DNA of 64,000 nt from contig NC_065531.1 in the NCBI RefSeq assembly GCF_020184175.1, positions 43,111,213-43,175,212 on the forward strand, given 5' to 3'. The stretch is from Aphis gossypii (taxonomy: Eukaryota > Arthropoda > Insecta > Hemiptera > Aphididae). The notes beneath the pieces are model-generated. The model did no database searches, was not told where the DNA came from, and worked only from the letters and a program-made list of their open reading frames with translations. Every line of letters begins with the position of its first letter. Position 1 is the stretch's first letter. Shown here piece after piece: positions 24,817 through 35,669 of the stretch. A program made the position numbers and the translations under genes.

Positions 24817-24833
24817 TGGTGTCAGGTGTGGGG
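24817..24833 (+). other. Primer-binding-site-like sequence after the LTR
   Basis: TGGTGTCAGGTGTGGGG lies seven bases downstream of the LTR end and resembles a site complementary to the 3' end of tRNA-Leu. This is the arrangement at the 5' end of a retrotransposon. No further internal sequence follows, so a tandem copy appears to have been cut off after about 60 bases. Confidence 0.5.
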
Positions 24834-26868
24834 TCATACTTCATCAAACGAAAATTTGGTTAAAAAACTGGTTACTACAAAGGTATAGAAAAAAAATGTA
24901 TTTTGATATTTTGTTGCGCGTGTTAGCAATTACTAAGATAACAATTACAATTTCGAAAGTCCAAAAGAAATGTATTTTGATATTTCGTCGTGCGTGTCGC
25001 CAATTACTTAATATGACAGTTGACATTTCAAAAGGCCAAAACATTAGGTATAACAATGAAAAGTATCTATGACTTAGACCCACATCGAACAGCATCGGTA
25101 AAAAACGGGTAAAATTATACAGTGAGTACAGGTAATAAATTACGATAATGATAATTAAAAAAAATAAATAAATAAAAAAATAATTGACAAGGATACTTCA
25201 GACATAGGTATATCAGTAGAGATAAACTTCCGATTTTGGCACACACGTTAAATTACGAAAATAATTAGACCATTCGACGGTGTACTTTCACAACACACTG
25301 ACTACGCCTTCACGGCTTTTAACACCAAAATTAAAGTAAGTACAATATTGACGTAACTTTATATTAATATTTTTATTTTTAACTGGATAAGTAATGTTAA
25401 CACACAAACAATTAGAATTTCTTTAAATGCATAATATAATTTGCGATGTGTAAAAAATGTTTCATAAGATTAATTGCTGTCGTTAGTAATTCTTGAACAA
25501 ATTTACATCGGAGTGACGTTTTATGAACCAGTTCAGGATTAAAATTATATTAAAAATTATAGGTAGTACCTATTATATTGAAGTCATAAAAGAAAAAATA
25601 GTAGAGTAGGATTTATTAAAAATAATGTTTATAAGTCATTATAATTTAAATTCCTAAATAAAATTGGAAAATACAAAATATGCTTTTAATAATTTCTGTA
25701 ACTAAATGTGTTTGAAACCCGTCATATACATATACCATATTATATTTAAATCAGAGGTTCCCTTCCCACCAACCTATAGTCCGCAGACCATACCTACCTA
25801 CAAAATTTAAACAAATATTTTAATTTTATATTAATTATATTAATTTAATATCTTTATTAGTAAAGGAAATACAAGCCCAAAAATCACATCAACTTATTTT
25901 TATAATTTTAATTTACTTTTGATAAAAATAATAATACAATATACATTTTTTTAATAATAGTAATTTGTGTGAAATTTTTGATAAATGTAAAACTTTTACT
26001 TAAACTTGAACAATAACAACATTATTATTATTATATAATATATTATATTATATATTATTATTATTTATTATTATAATATGTAAGCTATAAGGAATTTCAC
26101 TATATTTTATTTATTCATAATCTAAATTCTAAAATGTGTAAAAAAAATGATTCTTGGCTATGAGAATAAATAAAGTCTAAAATGTATAGTGGTCTGTGAC
26201 GTATCGAAAGTTCTCAAAGTAGTTCACAGTGTCAAAAAAAATTAAACCACTGATTTAAATATTTTTCAAAATAGTATAGACATAGTAATTTGTATTTTAT
26301 ACTCAGTTCATTCATTTTACTAATTTTAATCTCAAAATATTATCCAATAAGATATATTTGTGTGACATTGTCACTGATGTCATGAATACCTGTACGGGAT
26401 CCCTTGCCCAACAATTAAATTAACTCACGATAAGTACACACTGTTAAGCATTATTCGTACTTTTTTTTGTATAATATGTAAATAAAAAACAACGGTCATC
26501 TTTTAAAATTATATAGATTACTTTTTCCTGTATTGTCTACATACTTCTTTTGGTATTATAAATATTATTCACATATCATACAATCATTAAGTTATTATTT
26601 AAGTGTGTTTATTTTAATAAATACACATCAATGTTTCTTTCTATACAGCCATTTTTTTATGTACTGAAATACAATTGTACAGTAATGAAATAACGAATCT
26701 ACAAAATATAAAATATCAATGCCCGAATGCACATTTAATTTATTATTAATTTTTATTATGAATAATTTAAAATTTATTGATGTAATTTTCATGAAATTAA
26801 ATAAATTTTATAATAAAAATAAATTAAACAAGCATTATTTAGGGAGTTTTATTTAAATGTATGTACCT
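24834..26868. other. Non-coding AT-rich DNA
   Basis: It holds a two-copy tandem repeat (24894-25042) and otherwise very AT-rich sequence. No gene is seen. A good splice-donor-like AAAGTAAGTAC occurs at about 25335, but no coding exon can be assigned to it. Confidence 0.45.
24894..25042. repeat. 74-bp tandem duplication, diverged
   Basis: The stretches starting at 24894 and 24968 are related copies, each beginning AAATGTATTTTGATATTT and each ending near CCAAAA. About a fifth of positions differ. Confidence 0.65.
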
Positions 26869-29800
26869 CAGCGTCGGGTTACCCTACAGGCAAAACAATC
26901 AGGTAATTGGAGCGGCAAATTTGTGAGGGCGGCAAATTTGCCGCACTTAAGAAAAAAATGTATTTATAAAATTATAATATTATAACGTCTTAAGAGTTAT
27001 GAGTATTAGCAACTAGGCTATTAACTCAGTAAAATACTGAAATGGTTTCGGTGAATGCGATCAACTAGAATTGTTATTATTAGCGAATCTATGTTTTTCC
27101 CGGAAACGGTTTATATTAAATATATGATTACACATAGGTATTGTACATTATGGCGATAGCCGATACGACGTTGTTTTTGTCAATAATATTTTATTTTCGT
27201 GATTCTATTACTTACAAAATTACAAAGAATGTTATACGTATTCTTTAATCCTTATAATTACATTATTCTGCTTATTAGTATACCGCGACACTGCGACAGT
27301 ACAACTTGTGTCACGAGTGTAACGACGTCTTTATTTATTTTTATTATAATTCTTCAAATTATTACATCACAATGAGTGATGGTAGAAAAAGAAAAAGTGG
27401 TGCAAGATACAAAAAGCTGCGAGAAGAGCATGAAGAAAAATAAAAATGGGTTATTCAAAAAATAAGAAAACTCGATACTTTTTTCACAAACTTAAAAACA
27501 GGTAAAAACAATTTACTCTATATTTCTATAAAATAAATATTATTTTTTTTAAAATTTTTGATGACACGTTCTCTGCGGTTAGGTTAATCTGCCAATAAAT
27601 TGGCGTCATCCGCACAATATATTTTACAATACAATGTGTCTCAGCCGACGTTTGAATAAAATAATATTAATTAAATTATATCATTTATATTATAATATCG
27701 CCCTCGCACCACTTCGCCACCGATCGATTCGTAGTCGCAAATCGACGTTTTTTTTATAATATTAGATGTTTTAAAATGATTTGATACATCACAGTCACGA
27801 ATCGCAGTTGTATTATTTTATTATTTTTGTGCGTTAATCGGCATTTCTTATTTGTATTATTGTACCTAACTCCGTGGTGTTTAGTGTGCGAAATTATATT
27901 ATAATTTATAATATATTAATATAAGTAATATAGGTAGCATGTAGGTAATATAGGAATGTGTATTGTAATATAATCCGCAGTGAACGTTTCAAAAATAAAT
28001 ATGCACGAAAAAATTCTAAATTTATTATTGAATATTATTATATTTATATAGACTCATCTACTTCAACTACAAGTACTTCAACGAGTTCAACTTGTCATCC
28101 TAATACTGAATTAGATATTACGCCTAGCCCTACCATTTTGTCCGTTTCAACACCTTTAGAGCTAGAGAAAGGAAACCACGCAGGTGATGCTAGAAATCTG
28201 ATTTCAATAGATATAGCTAAATGTACAGCCCCAAAATCTCTAGTATCTCTTGATGATTTAACTGTAAATAGAGATCCTGCCAAATGGATAATAAACGAGA
28301 CGACAATAGACCAACTACTTTCGAGAGACATCGATTAGAATATACCCGAAGATTTTTCTGTCACTAGAAGGTATTACTCCTCAGTAAGTGGATATCGGTC
28401 ATTGACAAAACTTGCATTTGAGAGAAAAATAAAAAATGGGAAACTGCACAGAAAATATTTATGCTATTATTCGAGTAAAAAGGCACTTTTTTGCATTCCG
28501 TGTCGTTTATTTGGTAATGGTAATTCAAAATTTGGTACAGATGGATATGATGATTGGAATAATGTACACAGCGGCCTAACTTCCCATGAAAATTCCTCAG
28601 AGCATATTCAAAGCTCTAGCACTTTTTTAAACAGAAGTAAGTTGAAAAATCGAATAGATAAAGGGCTCCAACTACAAATTCAAAATGAAATGAATTATTG
28701 GCGAAATGTGCTTCAGCGAGTTGTAGCGGTAGTAAAAAAACTTGGTAGTCGAGGATTACCATTTAGAGGGAAGAATGAGCAATTTGGGTCAAATAAGAAT
28801 GGGAATTTTATGATGTGCTTGGAGCTTATTGCGGAATTCGATCCTTTTATGTCTAATCATTTAGCTACTTATGGAAATCCGGGTCGGGGTAAAACATCCT
28901 ATCTGTCTTCTACAATTTGTGAAGAGTTTATTTCTTTGATTGCGAAAAAAGTATTAAATGTGATTATTGACGAAGTAAATCGTTGTAAGTATTTTTCCAT
29001 TGTTGTTGACTCAACGCCCGATATCAGTCACGTGGATGAATTGTCGTTTGTAATCAGATATGTAAAACGAGAAATTCAAGAAGATACACCAGCTGACATT
29101 GAACGATTTTTAAAATTTATACCCAATGTTGGACATAAGGCAATAGACATGCTAAATGCAGTTACAGGTACACTCGAAGAATTTGGTTTGAATTTACAGA
29201 AATAACAAGGATCCAAAATCTAAATCCATTAGCAATTTATGTACCATGTGGAGGACATAGTCTAAACCTCTTTGGATTATCCTCTGTCGATTCTATCAAA
29301 GAAGCGGCATTTTTTTTTGATCACTTAGAAGACATCTATGATTTTTTTGCAAAATCTACTTATCGGTGGCAATTGATGAAACAGAAATTGAAACCAAATC
29401 AAAAGGTAGTAAAAAGAGCTACTGGAACTAGGTGGTCTAGTCGTTATAATGCATGTTCTTCTTTCAAAAATAGCTGGGAAGAATTTATGGAAACATTGAA
29501 TGATATAGAAAATAATAATTCTGAAAAACACATAAACCGTAGAAAAGCTGCAGGTTTAAAAAACAACTTGAGTACATTTGAGTCGGTCTTTATGGCCGTA
29601 TTTTGGACTTCTTTGTTGGAACGATTCAATAAAACAAGCACAGTTTTACAATCAACATCAGCTAACTTAGAACATGTTGTTGATCTATACAAATCTTTAA
29701 TTGATTATGTGAGTGAAATAAGATCTGATGAAATATTCCAACAATTCATTGATGAAGCAAAAAAAATTAGAAAAGAAGAATATGAATTGGACAAAAAACG

Positions 29801-30614
29801 TCGTCTTACGCGACCCCTTTTATGCGACGAACTAGACGAATGTAGTTCTAGAGCAAATGAAGTAGTTTTTGGTGGTAAAGACAAATTAAAAATCGTTTAT
29901 TTTGCCGTATTGGATCAACTCAGAAAACAACTGGAAATGAGACATTCTGGGTATGAAAATATTTACGATAAATTCAAATTTTTGATCAACATAGACAATA
30001 AGTCAATTGATACCGATGATATTGTCCAAGGAGCCAACAAACTCCAACAGTTTTATGAAACAGACATTGACGAAACCACATTTACTCAAGAATGCATACA
30101 TTTCAAAACTTATATGCAAAATGCAACAGAAAAAAAACAACAACATCAAAGTTTGTTTACATTTTTTAGGAATCAAAATTTAGAAGAACTATTTCCGAAT
30201 GTAAGCATCGCTTTGAGAATATATTCCTGTATGGCGGTTACTAATTGTTCAGCAGAAAGATCGTTTTCGTGTCTCAAAAGAACGAAAACGTATTTAAGAT
30301 CTACAATTGGCGAAAATCGATTAAATAGTTTGGCTCTCATTTGCATCGAATCTGAATTAGTGTCTACAATTGATTTTCAAGACCTAATCGAAACATTCGC
30401 TAACCTAAAAAGCCGAACAAAAATATTTTAATAAATTTATTATATAATATTTATATTATTTTAATAATATTTGACGATTGTATTAAATTTAATATGATAA
30501 AGAATTATTAAACTAACAATGTATTTCTATATGTATTTTGTTTTAAAAAAAGTATAAAATGAAAGGGCGGCAAATGCCCTGCTTGTAGGCGGCAAATTGC
30601 TTAATCCGCCACTG
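26869..30614 (+). mobile_element. hAT element 2 with 8-bp target duplication
   Basis: The element is flanked by ATGTACCT at 26861-26868 and again at 30615-30622, the 8-bp duplication typical of hAT elements. Its ends are CAGCGTCGGGTTACCC and, inverted, CAGTGGCGGATTAAGC, matching at 11 of 16 bases. GGCGGCAAAT-type subterminal repeats occur near both ends (26920-26945 and 30567-30598). It carries one transposase pseudogene on the same strand. Confidence 0.87.
27372..30431 (+). pseudogene. hAT transposase (TTF-finger/ZMYM-like), broken
   Basis: Exon 1 (27372-27501) starts MSDGRKRKSGARYKKL and has an in-frame TAA at 27441. A GT-AG intron (27502-28051) follows, and the frame resumes correctly at 28052 with a Ser/Thr-rich stretch. 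A TAG at 28336-28338 interrupts the next part. The TTF-type finger is near 28490 (FCIPCRLF). The first acidic site is in SIVVDSTPDIS near 29005. Around 29205-29216 the frame breaks and the conserved DGAxxMSG block, with the second catalytic Asp, is missing. The frame continues from 29217 with YVPCGGHSLNL and ends in the dimerisation motif NCSAERSFSCL and the stop at 30431. With the catalytic site partly deleted it cannot be active. Confidence 0.85.
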
Positions 30615-30868
30615 ATGTACCTATTATCTCATCAAAATGATTAGATTAAAAATATATTTATTATCCTATGTAGATACCTAATTATTTGATTATTTATACT
30701 TAACCCTGTCAATAAGTCCTAATTATTTTATTTATCATTAACTCTATTCATATGATAAACAAAATACCATCATTCAAAATTTGTGGACCTTAAATGATTT
30801 ATAATTTATTAACAATATCAATTCTGAAATTATATATTATTTAATATAGTTATTTATGTTTTATATAG

Positions 30869-33593
30869 ATGACAACGATTAATAATTTCTATTATAATGG
30901 AGAACAACCAGCTGCCCCCCAAAAAAATGGATTAAAAAGTAATAAGCATGAAAAAGTAAATTATTTAACTTCAAACTGATTAATTTCTATTTTTTTTTAG
31001 ATGACAATCAACAACCAAAGACAAATGAAAATAAAACAAAAAAACCGAGTATGTATATTGTATACCTATTGAGTATGCTATGTGATTAATTTCACATACC
31101 TAATTTATTTAATTTTTTTTTTTAAGAGTGTAAGACGTGTACAAAACTTCATTTTGGCAAATGCTGGTTTGAACTGGCCAAAGCTATAAATAAAAAAAAA
31201 GTTAGTATACCTATATTGGATATTAAATTTTAATTGATTAAGCAATAATAAACATCTATTTTGTTGTTTAAATCAGAATGTAATATATGCAATATTGGCC
31301 ATAAAGGGAGATGCTGGTGGCGGCCAGAAAACCAGGTAATTATTGAATTCAATAAAAGTTTCCTGACTAGGTGCAAATTGAATATGATTATTTTAATAAT
31401 ACAATTTTTTAAATTTTAGAAAACAACCAAGGACCTGAGACAGGTCCTTAACTTACGGAAAAAAAGATTAGTAAGTTTTTTTTTTTTTTTAATACTTAAA
31501 TGCACATATCAAATATTTAAATATAATAATATTTATACTAAGTTTCTGTTAATTATAATCAAACCATGTGTTCATTTAATCTATTTATCAGTGGAATATC
31601 CAATAGAAAAGTTCAAACTTCAGGAAATATTAAATTACTCTATAGTTAATTAAATAATAGGTCTATTGTAGGAGCCCTCACTCGGGACTACCCGAAGGAC
31701 CACTCGACATATTATCGAGAATAATATACACATTGGGGGCATTGGCCATAACTTTTAAACGCCGTAAATGGCAATAGATAGGCAACCCTATGCCTTCGCC
31801 TGAATATTGGCAAGTCGGCAACCTAATGTCCACTGACCGAACGAACGGGAGAGAACGGGAGGGAATTTAGGAAAAGTGCAAGTTGATTATGGGGAGGGGG
31901 CTCGGTGGTCGGATCGATATGGTGCAATGATCACCGAGCTTACACAATTAGGGACAAGACTTAAAATACTGAAGTCTTGAGATGCTGACGACGAGGTTGC
32001 TGATCTGGACGACCTGGGCGGCCTCTCACACACCACGGCGAGTGCTGGCGGTCTTACGCAGGAGATGAACAGCACGATGAGCAGACGAAGAGATCGTAAC
32101 CGACGAGTATGCGATGTATAATGTACTAACCTTCAGTAGGAGTCGATGTAATGACATTCACACACGACAAATCGGTTGATGAGGAAGATCGTAACAAATA
32201 AAAACTCCAATAATTTTATGCCTGGATGGCGAGACAAGTATAATGAAACTCGGACAAGTACAATGAAATTCGTGTCGCATTGACAACGAATATAAATAAT
32301 ACATACAACAATGTAGTAGCAATAATTGCTGTGATGGTTGCGCTCAATGCGACTTACAATACAAAAAAAAGCTCAGCAAACTGTGAGAGAAAAACATTAA
32401 TAATTAATAATAATAATAATAATAATTAGGGCGTTGGCCGCATAATAATAAAAACAATGATAAGAATAAATAATGATATAAAACAACAAATAATGATAAT
32501 GGACAGCAACATCTGACCAATAATTTACATAGATAACATAATATACGACAACGATAATAAATGAACAAGACAATTATAATAATTCAACAAGTAACTATAT
32601 ATGGAGAGGTGGATGAAAGAGAAGGGAAACGATTAAAAGGAAGAAGATAAGGAGACTGGTCGTCGTCGGGCATGGACACTTGGTTGCGCTAATTGTTTGG
32701 CGCGAACATCTATGATAGTGCAATTCAATTGAAATCATGGGCGCCCATTGGGGGGGGAAAGATAGGGCACTTGCCCCCCTGGAAAAAAATATTATGGACT
32801 TGTAGCTCTATAAATATTACATAATATTATTATTATCTTTATTAACTTACATTTGAGAATTTTTTTTATTTTGACCCCCCCCCTCCTAAATGTTACCTAT
32901 GGACGCCCATCATTGAAATAACTAAAATGACTCATTTTTGGTTTTCATAACCACTCAATATCAAAATATATTTTTTACTACATTAAGAATCTAAAATATT
33001 TGCAACCAAACATTAAATGTGTATTTATTAAGGATTTTTTTTGTAATTTAACTAAACAACCACTCTCTCCAAAAAAAAATTCTGAATATCACTGATGTTC
33101 ATAAAAAAAAAAAAAATAGGTCAATATTTCATATATTATTAGCATACTATCATCCTCAATCACCGCAATAGTGTACCACTAAAGAATATGTGTATACACT
33201 GAAGAATAAGTTTATTAAATATATTATGTCATAGTTAAACTAAGCATTTTACTAAATGACAAATAGTCAAATAAGTTAATTTTTTATTCAATTTCACTAC
33301 CAGTCTAGATATTTAGTTAAATAATTTTCAGAAATTAAAAAATGTAACGATATTTTCTATTAATTATTACTGATTAATTTATATATTATATAAAAAAACC
33401 ATTAGTGATGATAGTGAAATTACCTATATAAAAATGTAATTTAATAAAATGCCTGATTTGACTATATGCCTATCACATATACACTATTCATATTCATAAA
33501 ACTATAGTAAATACAAAATATTATCTAATTCTGTTGTAGAATCAACAAGACAATACTCCAATGGAGGTGGAGGAAATGATTATTTTTGAATAA
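30869..33593 (+). CDS. Small micro-exon gene encoding two zinc-knuckle-like motifs, function unknown
   Basis: Six short exons can be read: 30869-30938, 31001-31048, 31127-31200, 31277-31335, 31420-31470 and 33540-33593, all bounded by AG and GT. Phases agree at every junction except between exons 3 and 4, which is one base out next to a run of nine As. The predicted protein is about 100 residues, hydrophilic and Lys/Asn/Gln-rich. Exon 3 has CKTCTKLHFGKC followed by W, and exon 4 has CNICNIGHKGRC followed by WW. Both follow CX2CX3HX3CW, close to but not identical with retroviral CX2CX4HX4C knuckles, which suggests zinc-dependent nucleic-acid or protein binding. The last exon ends in an acidic tail. 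The ATG at 30869 follows an AG directly, so it may be internal and upstream exons may exist. I do not recognise the family. It could be a host gene or an unknown element's gene; the base change at the A run could be a pseudogene sign. Confidence 0.55.
31667..32708 (-). mobile_element. Solo LTR, family A, copy 2, in an intron
   Basis: On the plus strand it runs from TGTAGGAGCC to GGCGCGAACA, with the 5-bp duplication TCTAT at 31662-31666 and 32709-32713. Read on the minus strand it starts TGTTCGCGCCAAACAA and aligns with copy 1 (20031-21148), sharing the hairpin, the GC-rich block and the ACTCGGTGACG/CCGAAGGACC-type end. It lies antisense in the 2.07 kb last intron of the micro-exon gene. Confidence 0.87.
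31900..31939. other. Conserved LTR hairpin, copy 2
   Basis: GCTCGGTGGTC (31900-31910) pairs with GATCACCGAGC (31929-31939). Compared with copy 1, one T-A pair has become G-C on both sides of the stem; one other pair is mismatched. Confidence 0.7.
32736..32911. mobile_element. 176-bp hAT-type MITE
   Basis: The ends are ATGGGCGCCCATTGG and, inverted, ATGGGCGTCCATAGG. The flanking 8-bp duplication is ATTGAAAT (32728-32735 and 32912-32919). The interior has G and C homopolymer tracts and no coding potential. It sits 15 bp beyond the solo LTR in the same intron. Confidence 0.83.
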
Positions 33594-34207
33594 AAAAAAA
33601 AAAAAAATTCGTTTTAGTTTTTTTTTTACATCCTACATTCATCATGGATCATTAAAAAAAAAAAAAATTCTACCTATAAAAATTACAAAATGTTATAGTA
33701 CCTGTTCTTATTATACGTTGACTAGTTGGTTGTGAATGAGTTGCTGGTTGAAGCAGGCAGATATGTTAGCCAGCATAACGTATGCGCCAATAAATAAGTA
33801 CACTTTTTAAATCTGCTTCCTCGGGGTTATAGGACCTGAAAATGTAGGTGAATTATGTTAATTAGTAAACAAGTATTAAAAAGAAAGTAGAAGGAAAATA
33901 AGACCAATTATTGAGTGTATAATTCTATGTGGTAAAGAAGAGTTGACTTTGAGAGGACATAGAGATTTTGGTGGTATCATAGTAGATGGTATATGATGGA
34001 TAGATAGATGGATAGATGGATAGATATAGAAACTAAAAACTTAATTGTATAAACTTTTACCATTTAATAATAATTATAATTTAGCTGAATTATCAATGTC
34101 ATATAACTATTGGACAATAATGCTCCAGTCATGCTTATAATGGATTTACAATTATTATTGTAAAATACATGTTATTATTGTTTGCAACTTTTAACTTCTA
34201 TTTTTAG
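33594..34207. other. Non-coding spacer with GATA microsatellite
   Basis: Apart from a short run of GATA/GATG units at about 33997-34028, I see nothing that can be assigned. Confidence 0.5.
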
Positions 34208-35651
34208 ATGATTCAAGGCAAGGCCATTTCCGTGGTATTCTCAAGTACCAAGGAAAAGGAGATGAATTTTTACGTTATGTTCTTGAGGGTTCAAGGAAAC
34301 GTAATAAATATACGAGTCCAATTATACAAAATGAAATAATTCAGTCATGTAACACAATTTTAATGAGGAAACTAGTTAATGTGATTAATAAATCTAAATG
34401 TTTCTCTGTTCTGGCTGATGAAACATCTCGACTAAAGAGCAACTCAGTATATGTGTTCGATATATTGATGAAAACAATAAGTTGCATGAGAACTTTTTAC
34501 AGTTTTTTGAAATTGATAGCTTGACTGGTAATGACTTGGCTAACTTAATATTAAATGGTAATAGTAAATAACACATTTATGATTTATTTATTTATTCACA
34601 TTATTTATTTATATTATTTAATTAAATTTTTTTGTTGGTAGGCTTAAGCAGATGTGGACTTGATTGCAATTATTTATATGGCCAAAGCTATTATGGGGCC
34701 ATTAATATGGCGGGTCGATTTAAAGGAGTACAGACTATTGTAAGATCTAAATATCTCAACGCTATATATGTACATTGTGCAGCACATTCGCTGAATTTTG
34801 CTGTTTCAACGGCTAGCAGTATAAAACCAATCAGAAATTGTTTGAGGGTGATTGAAAAAGTTTATAATTTTTTCAATACCCCTAAAAGAAATTCTGTTCT
34901 TTTAAATACCATTGAGAATTCAAATAATGCACCCAAAGTAAAACAACTCAAACGACTTTGTGCTACTCGTTGGATTCAACGTTATGATTCTGTAAATGAT
35001 TTTTCTGAACTATTTTCATTTGTTCTCAATGCGTTATACATTATATCTAACTGGAAAGAATCAACAAATGCTGAAATGCTTCAGAAAACGTTAAAAGATT
35101 CAGAGTTTTTGATTTCCTTGAATGTTATAAAGGTTCAGATAATTTCTATATTATATACATTTAGGTACATATATTGTGTTATATTTAAATTTTGTTTTAA
35201 GTATTATTTTCTTATGGACTTCCGTTGTGTAAACAGTTGCAAAAAGTTCAAATTGATTTGAAAAAGACAATATGCATAGTAGAAAATGTAATAGCTACTT
35301 TAAAATGTACCAGAGAAAATAATGAAATAGAATTCAAAATAATCTATAATAATGTCAAAGTAATCTTTCATTTTAATATTTAAAATAATATTTATAATGT
35401 ACCTACATCATAAATATACCCCCCAAATATTTATTAATATATTACAGAAAATGGCAGATGATGTTGGAATTGAATTTCTAAACAAAATAATTTCTTCTAA
35501 ACTAACACATAGAGCTAATTCAAATTTACAAAATCATTCCACCGAACAATACTATCGTGTAACAGTATTTTTACCATACATTGATTACTTTATATCACAA
35601 CTTACTGAGAGTTTTATAAATCATAAAAGTATTTTTGAAGGTATAAAGTAG
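34208..35651 (+). pseudogene. hAT transposase (DUF4371/ZMYM1-like), fragment 3
   Basis: Segments in order are: 34208-34557 with the first acidic region (SVLADETS near 34408), broken by a one-base frame change near 34436; an intron with GT-AG ends (34558-34641); then 34642-35132, which contains MAGRFKGVQ, YVHCAAHSLNFAV and LCATRWIQRYD. The usual DGAxxM block is altered to GQSYYGAINM. Degraded pieces continue at 35230-35354 and 35447-35651. The N-terminal finger and the C-terminal dimerisation motif are absent. It is inactive. Confidence 0.8.
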
Positions 35652-35669
35652 TTATTACATATTTTATAT

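Noticed and set aside
24817..24833. tRNA gene suggested by the tRNA-Leu-like sequence
   Set aside because: Only the short stretch complementary to a tRNA 3' end is present, in the position of a primer-binding site; no cloverleaf can be drawn.
31127..31335. Zinc-knuckle exons as a retroviral nucleocapsid fragment
   Set aside because: Spacing is CX2CX3HX3C rather than CX2CX4HX4C, and the motifs are on separate spliced exons, unlike gag.
30869..33593. Micro-exon gene as a bicycle-type aphid effector
   Set aside because: Small exons agree, but no CYC motif pair and no signal peptide can be seen in the exons found. I therefore leave the family open.
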